Shown: positions 31,948 to 33,581 of the stretch, piece by piece | Numbering within the stretch: position 1 is the stretch's first letter | How the letters are laid out: each line of letters begins with the position of its first letter | Origin: Faecalicatena contorta | GTDB taxonomy: Bacteria > Bacillota > Clostridia > Lachnospirales > Lachnospiraceae | Direction of reading: 5' to 3' | Length of the DNA: 33,581 bases | Assembly: GCF_003149105.1 (NCBI RefSeq) | Contig: NZ_QGDS01000027.1 | Coordinates: 1 to 33,581, forward strand | Position numbers and translations under genes: made by a program | Notes under the pieces: model-generated | Told to the model about the DNA's origin: nothing | Seen by the model: the letters and a program-made list of their open reading frames with translations, nothing else | The model's database searches: none

Positions 31948-32676
31948 ATGAAACGTATATTATTAATGGTGTTTCGGAATATATTTCTGGTTCCATATAT
32001 GTGGTGCCGGTTGTGTTATCATGCATCACATACAGATAAATATACAGAAGAGGAACAATATAAGCTTCTGAAATTTATAGTACTTCGTGCAAATAAGGGA
32101 GGAAATGTTCATATAGATGTCCACGGGACAGAAAATCTGCCAAAGGAAAATGGTTTTATTTTCTTTCCAAACCATCAGGGGCTGTATGATGTGCTCGCCG
32201 TTTTAGAGGCATGTCCAAGACCATTCTCTGTTGTTGCAAAAAAAGAAATTAAAAATATTCAGTTTTTGAAACAGGTTTTTGCGTGTATGAATGCCTACAT
32301 GCTGGACAGAGAAAATGTACGCCAGGCAATGCAGGTTATCCTTGATGTATCAAATGAAGTAAAGAATGGAAGAAATTATCTTATATTTGCTGAAGGTACC
32401 CGTTCAAGAAGTGGAAATAAAATTGGAGAATTTAAAGGGGGCAGCTTTAAAGCGGCAACTAAAGCAAGGTGTCCTATTGTACCAGTGGCCCTTATAGATT
32501 CTTTCAAACCATTTGATACAAATACGACCAGTAAAGTAACAGTCCAGGTACATTTTATTAAACCATTGTATTACGAAGAATATGAAAATATGAAGACGAC
32601 AGAAATAGCAGCCCTGGTTCATGACAGAATTCAGCATGTAATCGAAGAAAATGAGAATGTTACAGTCCAGCCATAA
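31948..32676 (+). CDS. plsC: 1-acyl-sn-glycerol-3-phosphate acyltransferase (PlsC family)
   Basis: The 242-aa protein starts MKRILLMVFRNIFLVPYMW, with GAGAGG placed for the ATG at 31948; the TTG 15 bp earlier overlaps that site. Catalytic H76 and D81 lie in NHQGLYD (HX4D motif), and the phosphate-binding EGTR is at 149-152 in FAEGTRSRSG. An N-terminal hydrophobic stretch anchors it to the membrane. The family acylates lysophosphatidic acid to phosphatidic acid in phospholipid synthesis. Several paralogues are common, so the symbol is by family rather than proven orthology. Confidence 0.85.
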   Translation: MKRILLMVFRNIFLVPYMWCRLCYHASHTDKYTEEEQYKLLKFIVLRANKGGNVHIDVHGTENLPKENGFIFFPNHQGLYDVLAVLEACPRPFSVVAKKEIKNIQFLKQVFACMNAYMLDRENVRQAMQVILDVSNEVKNGRNYLIFAEGTRSRSGNKIGEFKGGSFKAATKARCPIVPVALIDSFKPFDTNTTSKVTVQVHFIKPLYYEEYENMKTTEIAALVHDRIQHVIEENENVTVQP

Positions 32677-32749
32677 GCTCGATTATGCTTTGCTGCATCT
32701 CGCTTTGGCTGAACGGTAACAAAAAAATGAAAAAGTTGCAATTTAAGCG

Positions 32750-32778
32750 TTGACATTAAAGAATCTGTTTAGTATAAT
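32750..32778 (+). promoter_or_regulatory. Consensus sigma-A promoter for tRNA-Ser
   Basis: TTGACA (32750-32755), 17 bp, TATAAT (32773-32778), a perfect match in both boxes and spacing. It is followed by a leader of about 70 bases with a CCTGC/GCAGG hairpin (32815-32834). Confidence 0.9.
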
Positions 32779-32849
32779 AAATTTTGCACTGTTGCGTGCA
32801 TAACTTTATATAGTCCTGCGTGGTAAGAAGCAGGTATTATTCAGAATCA

Positions 32850-32937
32850 GGAGAAATACTCAAGAGGCTGAAGAGGCGCCCCTGCTAAGGGTGTAGGTCG
32901 GGAAACCGGCGCGAGGGTTCAAATCCCTCTTTCTCCG
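32850..32937 (+). tRNA. tRNA-Ser (anticodon GCU)
   Basis: Class II cloverleaf of 88 nt: acceptor GGAGAAA/TTTCTCC, anticodon loop CTGCTAA with GCU (reads AGC/AGU), a long variable arm with the GTCGGGAAACCGGC region, T arm GAGGG-TTCAAAT-CCCTC and discriminator G. The CCA end is not encoded. It has its own perfect promoter and terminator. Confidence 0.95.
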
Positions 32938-32953
32938 TTTTGATACTTTCCAG

Positions 32954-32980
32954 AACTACTGGGCAGAACCAGTAGTTTTT
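32954..32980 (+). terminator. Terminator after tRNA-Ser
   Basis: AACTACTGG (32954-32962) and CCAGTAGTT (32969-32977) form a perfect stem with a six-base loop, ending in a T run (32976-32980). Confidence 0.88.
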
Positions 32981-33086
32981 ATATATTATCCTTACTGGAC
33001 ATGTTGTAGGAAAGTGTTAATAAAACTACTAAATATAGTATGTAAAATGTATGTTTGAAAAAAGTTAAGAAAAATTAAAAAAGCTA

Positions 33087-33116
33087 TTGACAAATGCATA
33101 CGATAAATGATACTAT
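33087..33116 (+). promoter_or_regulatory. rRNA operon promoter
   Basis: TTGACA (33087-33092), 18 bp, TACTAT (33111-33116), preceded by an A-rich tract (AAGAAAAATTAAAAAA) that resembles an UP element. It lies about 210 bp before the 16S start. Confidence 0.7.
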
Positions 33117-33324
33117 ATCTAGGCTGACTCGTGAGGGACAGCAAACGACAAAAAGAACCTTGATAATTAAACAATAGACAACAAACCCTTGAAAATTTCT
33201 TATAGAGAAAATTTTTAAGAACAGCATCAGAAATGATGCACCCATCACTGGAAAGATTCTAGTGGTAAAAACAGTAAAAGGGATAGAATTAGCTAGTAGC
33301 GATTCTTGACTGGAAACAAACACT
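33117..33324 (+). promoter_or_regulatory. rRNA operon leader
   Basis: A 208-bp transcribed leader with a GCATCA-GAAA-TGATGC hairpin (33224-33239) and a second hairpin from CCATCACT / AGTGGT near 33241-33265. Such stems precede the 16S processing site. No coding capacity was seen. Confidence 0.5.

Positions 33325-33581
<257 letters not shown>

Overview
The window is low-GC DNA from a Gram-positive anaerobe, most likely a member of the Lachnospiraceae (Clostridia). The evidence is the gene order, AGGAGG-type ribosome binding sites, the presence of DUF3881 and DUF4446 genes, and the sequence of the partial 16S gene at the right end. Genus cannot be fixed from what is visible. The window spans the chromosomal replication origin: rpmH-rnpA-yidD-yidC-jag-mnmE-mnmG-rsmG run leftward and dnaA-dnaN-yaaA-recF-gyrB-gyrA run rightward from an origin region at about 18311-18730, which has four DnaA boxes and a long perfect hairpin. 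Almost every gene points away from the origin. The exceptions are an alpha/beta-hydrolase gene (10068-11030) and a chemoreceptor gene (27528-28994).

Left accessory part (1-4850): the 5' part of an IS256-family transposase enters at the edge. Next comes a MetE-like methyltransferase pair in which the downstream copy has lost its middle, then a LysR regulator. A six-segment membrane protein follows, preceded by a ykkC-class (guanidine-I type) riboswitch with an overlapping terminator. A flavin-binding NimA/PNPOx-like protein and tRNA-Arg(CCU) complete this part.

Left origin arm (4850-18310): DUF3881, serS, DUF4446, parB and parA lie on the minus strand, with three parS sites packed into about 200 bp upstream of parA. 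The divergent alpha/beta hydrolase follows, then rsmG, mnmG, mnmE, jag, yidC, yidD, rnpA and rpmH. This arm combines chromosome partition, tRNA uridine-34 modification, membrane protein insertion and RNase P.

Right arm (18311-33581): dnaA, dnaN, an S4-domain protein, recF, gyrB and gyrA form the replication block and end at a strong terminator. They are followed by a soluble zinc-binding (CZB) chemoreceptor and a small DUF2975/XRE-regulator/DUF4173 membrane operon with a clear promoter and direct-repeat operator. A decayed fumarase beta-subunit gene, a PlsC-type acyltransferase, tRNA-Ser(GCU) and the start of an rRNA operon (16S) complete the window.

The points most worth attention are the ykkC-controlled putative exporter, a family of about 34-bp intergenic palindromes in five copies around the origin, two genes decayed by internal deletion, the parS cluster with its 32-bp perfect palindrome, and the operator architecture of the DUF2975/XRE operon. 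I saw no CRISPR array, prophage or recognised defence system.
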